The position numbers and the translations under genes were made by a program. A stretch of DNA of 6,488 nt. Origin: Candidatus Obscuribacterales bacterium. GTDB taxonomy: Bacteria > Cyanobacteriota > Vampirovibrionia > Obscuribacterales > Obscuribacteraceae. Numbering within the stretch: the stretch's first letter is position 1; every line of letters starts with the position of its first letter. The notes under the pieces are model-generated. The model was not told the DNA's origin. It did no database searches and worked only from the letters and a program-made list of their open reading frames with translations. Of this stretch, positions 6,162 through 6,488 are shown piece by piece. The DNA is taken from the NCBI GenBank assembly GCA_021732245.1, contig JAKFVJ010000438.1:1-6488 (forward strand), in the 5' to 3' direction.

Positions 6162-6239
6162 CTTCGAAAAAGGGCGCATAGCTTTGCCATGCTGCTTCGT
6201 CGCTTGCGCGACTTCGCTCCCTTCGCCATGCGCCCCTAC
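6162..6239. repeat. Dispersed structured intergenic repeat, copy 2 (short form)
   Basis: This is the short version of the element at 1147-1250, lacking the 27-base block. The outer arms GGGCGCATAGC (6172-6182) and GCCATGCGCCC (6225-6235) pair over 11 bases with one A-C mismatch. An inner 5-bp hairpin GTCGC-TTGC-GCGAC lies at 6199-6212. The left arm can instead pair with GCCATGC at 6186-6192 across a TTT loop. It sits 11 bases after the recG stop and 23 bases before the stop of the converging gene at 6263, as copy 1 also sits between converging genes. It encodes no protein that I can support. Confidence 0.85.
6167..6235 (-). terminator. Possible intrinsic terminator for the leftward gene, built from repeat copy 2
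   Basis: Read on the minus strand, the 11-bp GC-rich outer stem (one mismatch) ends directly in five T residues (6171-6167), as expected of a Rho-independent terminator for the gene ending at 6263. The loop is about 42 bases, unusually long, although it holds its own hairpin. On the plus strand no T-run follows, so termination of recG is not explained by it. Copy 1 lacks the T-run. Confidence 0.35.
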
Positions 6240-6262
6240 GAATTAGAATGACGGCAACAGAT

Positions 6263-6488
6263 CTAAACTTGCGGCTTGTGGTTTTTGGCTATTAACGACA
6301 AGAAAATATAGAAGAGTTGTTCGGTGCCTTTTAGAAACGAATCGAGAGATTCATCAGGCAGTCCTTCGCTGTTTAAGTCAAATATTGGTCTGTCTGGATT
6401 GAGGGTAAGGCAACTAAGCGCCGGATACTTGGCGCTCGCATCAGAATGCGCTTGGTGGACATAACGCCTGACTTGGTCTCGACCTAGT
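6263..6488 (-). CDS. Unrecognised protein, C-terminal 74 residues, cut by the right window edge
   Basis: On the minus strand the frame beginning at 6487 is open for 74 codons to a TAG at 6265-6263, with no start codon needed because the gene continues beyond the window. The peptide starts LGRDQVRRYVHQAHSDASAK, continues with a PALSCLTLNPDRPIFDLN stretch and an acidic LPDESLDSFLKG segment, and ends in a hydrophobic helix-like FYIFLSLIA followed by KNHKPQV. The composition looks protein-like and the stop faces the recG stop across repeat copy 2. I do not recognise the family. Another frame of this strand that reads in from the edge closes within 16 codons. The 23 bases from its stop to the repeat hold nothing visible. 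Confidence is limited by the short visible length. Confidence 0.55.
   Translation of the reverse strand, partial: LGRDQVRRYVHQAHSDASAKYPALSCLTLNPDRPIFDLNSEGLPDESLDSFLKGTEQLFYIFLSLIAKNHKPQV

Overview
The window looks like ordinary bacterial chromosome with tightly packed genes. It holds five complete protein genes, two genes cut by the window edges, and two copies of a structured intergenic repeat. Several traits fit a non-photosynthetic relative of Cyanobacteria (Vampirovibrionia/Melainabacteria type): RecG carries the extra N-terminal helical region and a linker typical of cyanobacterial RecG; the SGNH-like membrane protein has a GIAPRDF motif that I associate with cyanobacterial proteins; MglA is present; and L28 is of the four-cysteine zinc form. 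This placement is inference. No rRNA or other phylogenetic marker was available, and a different deep-branching phylum is possible.

Layout. Positions 1-1136 (+) hold the 3' part of a NagB-type glucosamine-6-phosphate deaminase gene, followed after 10 bases by an exported cyclophilin-type prolyl isomerase. Positions 1147-1250 are repeat copy 1, between two converging genes. Positions 1270-2726 (-) hold rpmB (L28), then 74 bases, then a membrane-anchored SGNH/GDSL-like protein. Positions 2727-2995 are a 269-base divergent intergenic region that must carry the promoters for rpmB (leftward) and mglA-recG (rightward). I see one plausible extended -10 for rpmB and a small inverted repeat upstream of mglA, but no convincing mglA promoter. 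Positions 2996-6150 (+) hold mglA and recG, 8 bases apart and probably co-transcribed. Positions 6162-6239 are repeat copy 2, again between converging genes. Positions 6263-6488 (-) are the C-terminal 74 codons of an unrecognised gene that enters from the right.

Functions. The genes do not form one pathway. There is amino-sugar catabolism (nagB), periplasmic protein folding (cyclophilin), translation (rpmB), a possible cell-surface acyl-ester enzyme (SGNH protein), polarity or motility signalling (mglA) and recombination or fork rescue (recG). The most interesting non-coding signal is the repeat. Both copies sit exactly between converging stop codons, both can form competing hairpins, and the copies differ by one 27-base block. 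I did not find a defence system, CRISPR array, transposase or other clearly novel multi-gene system.
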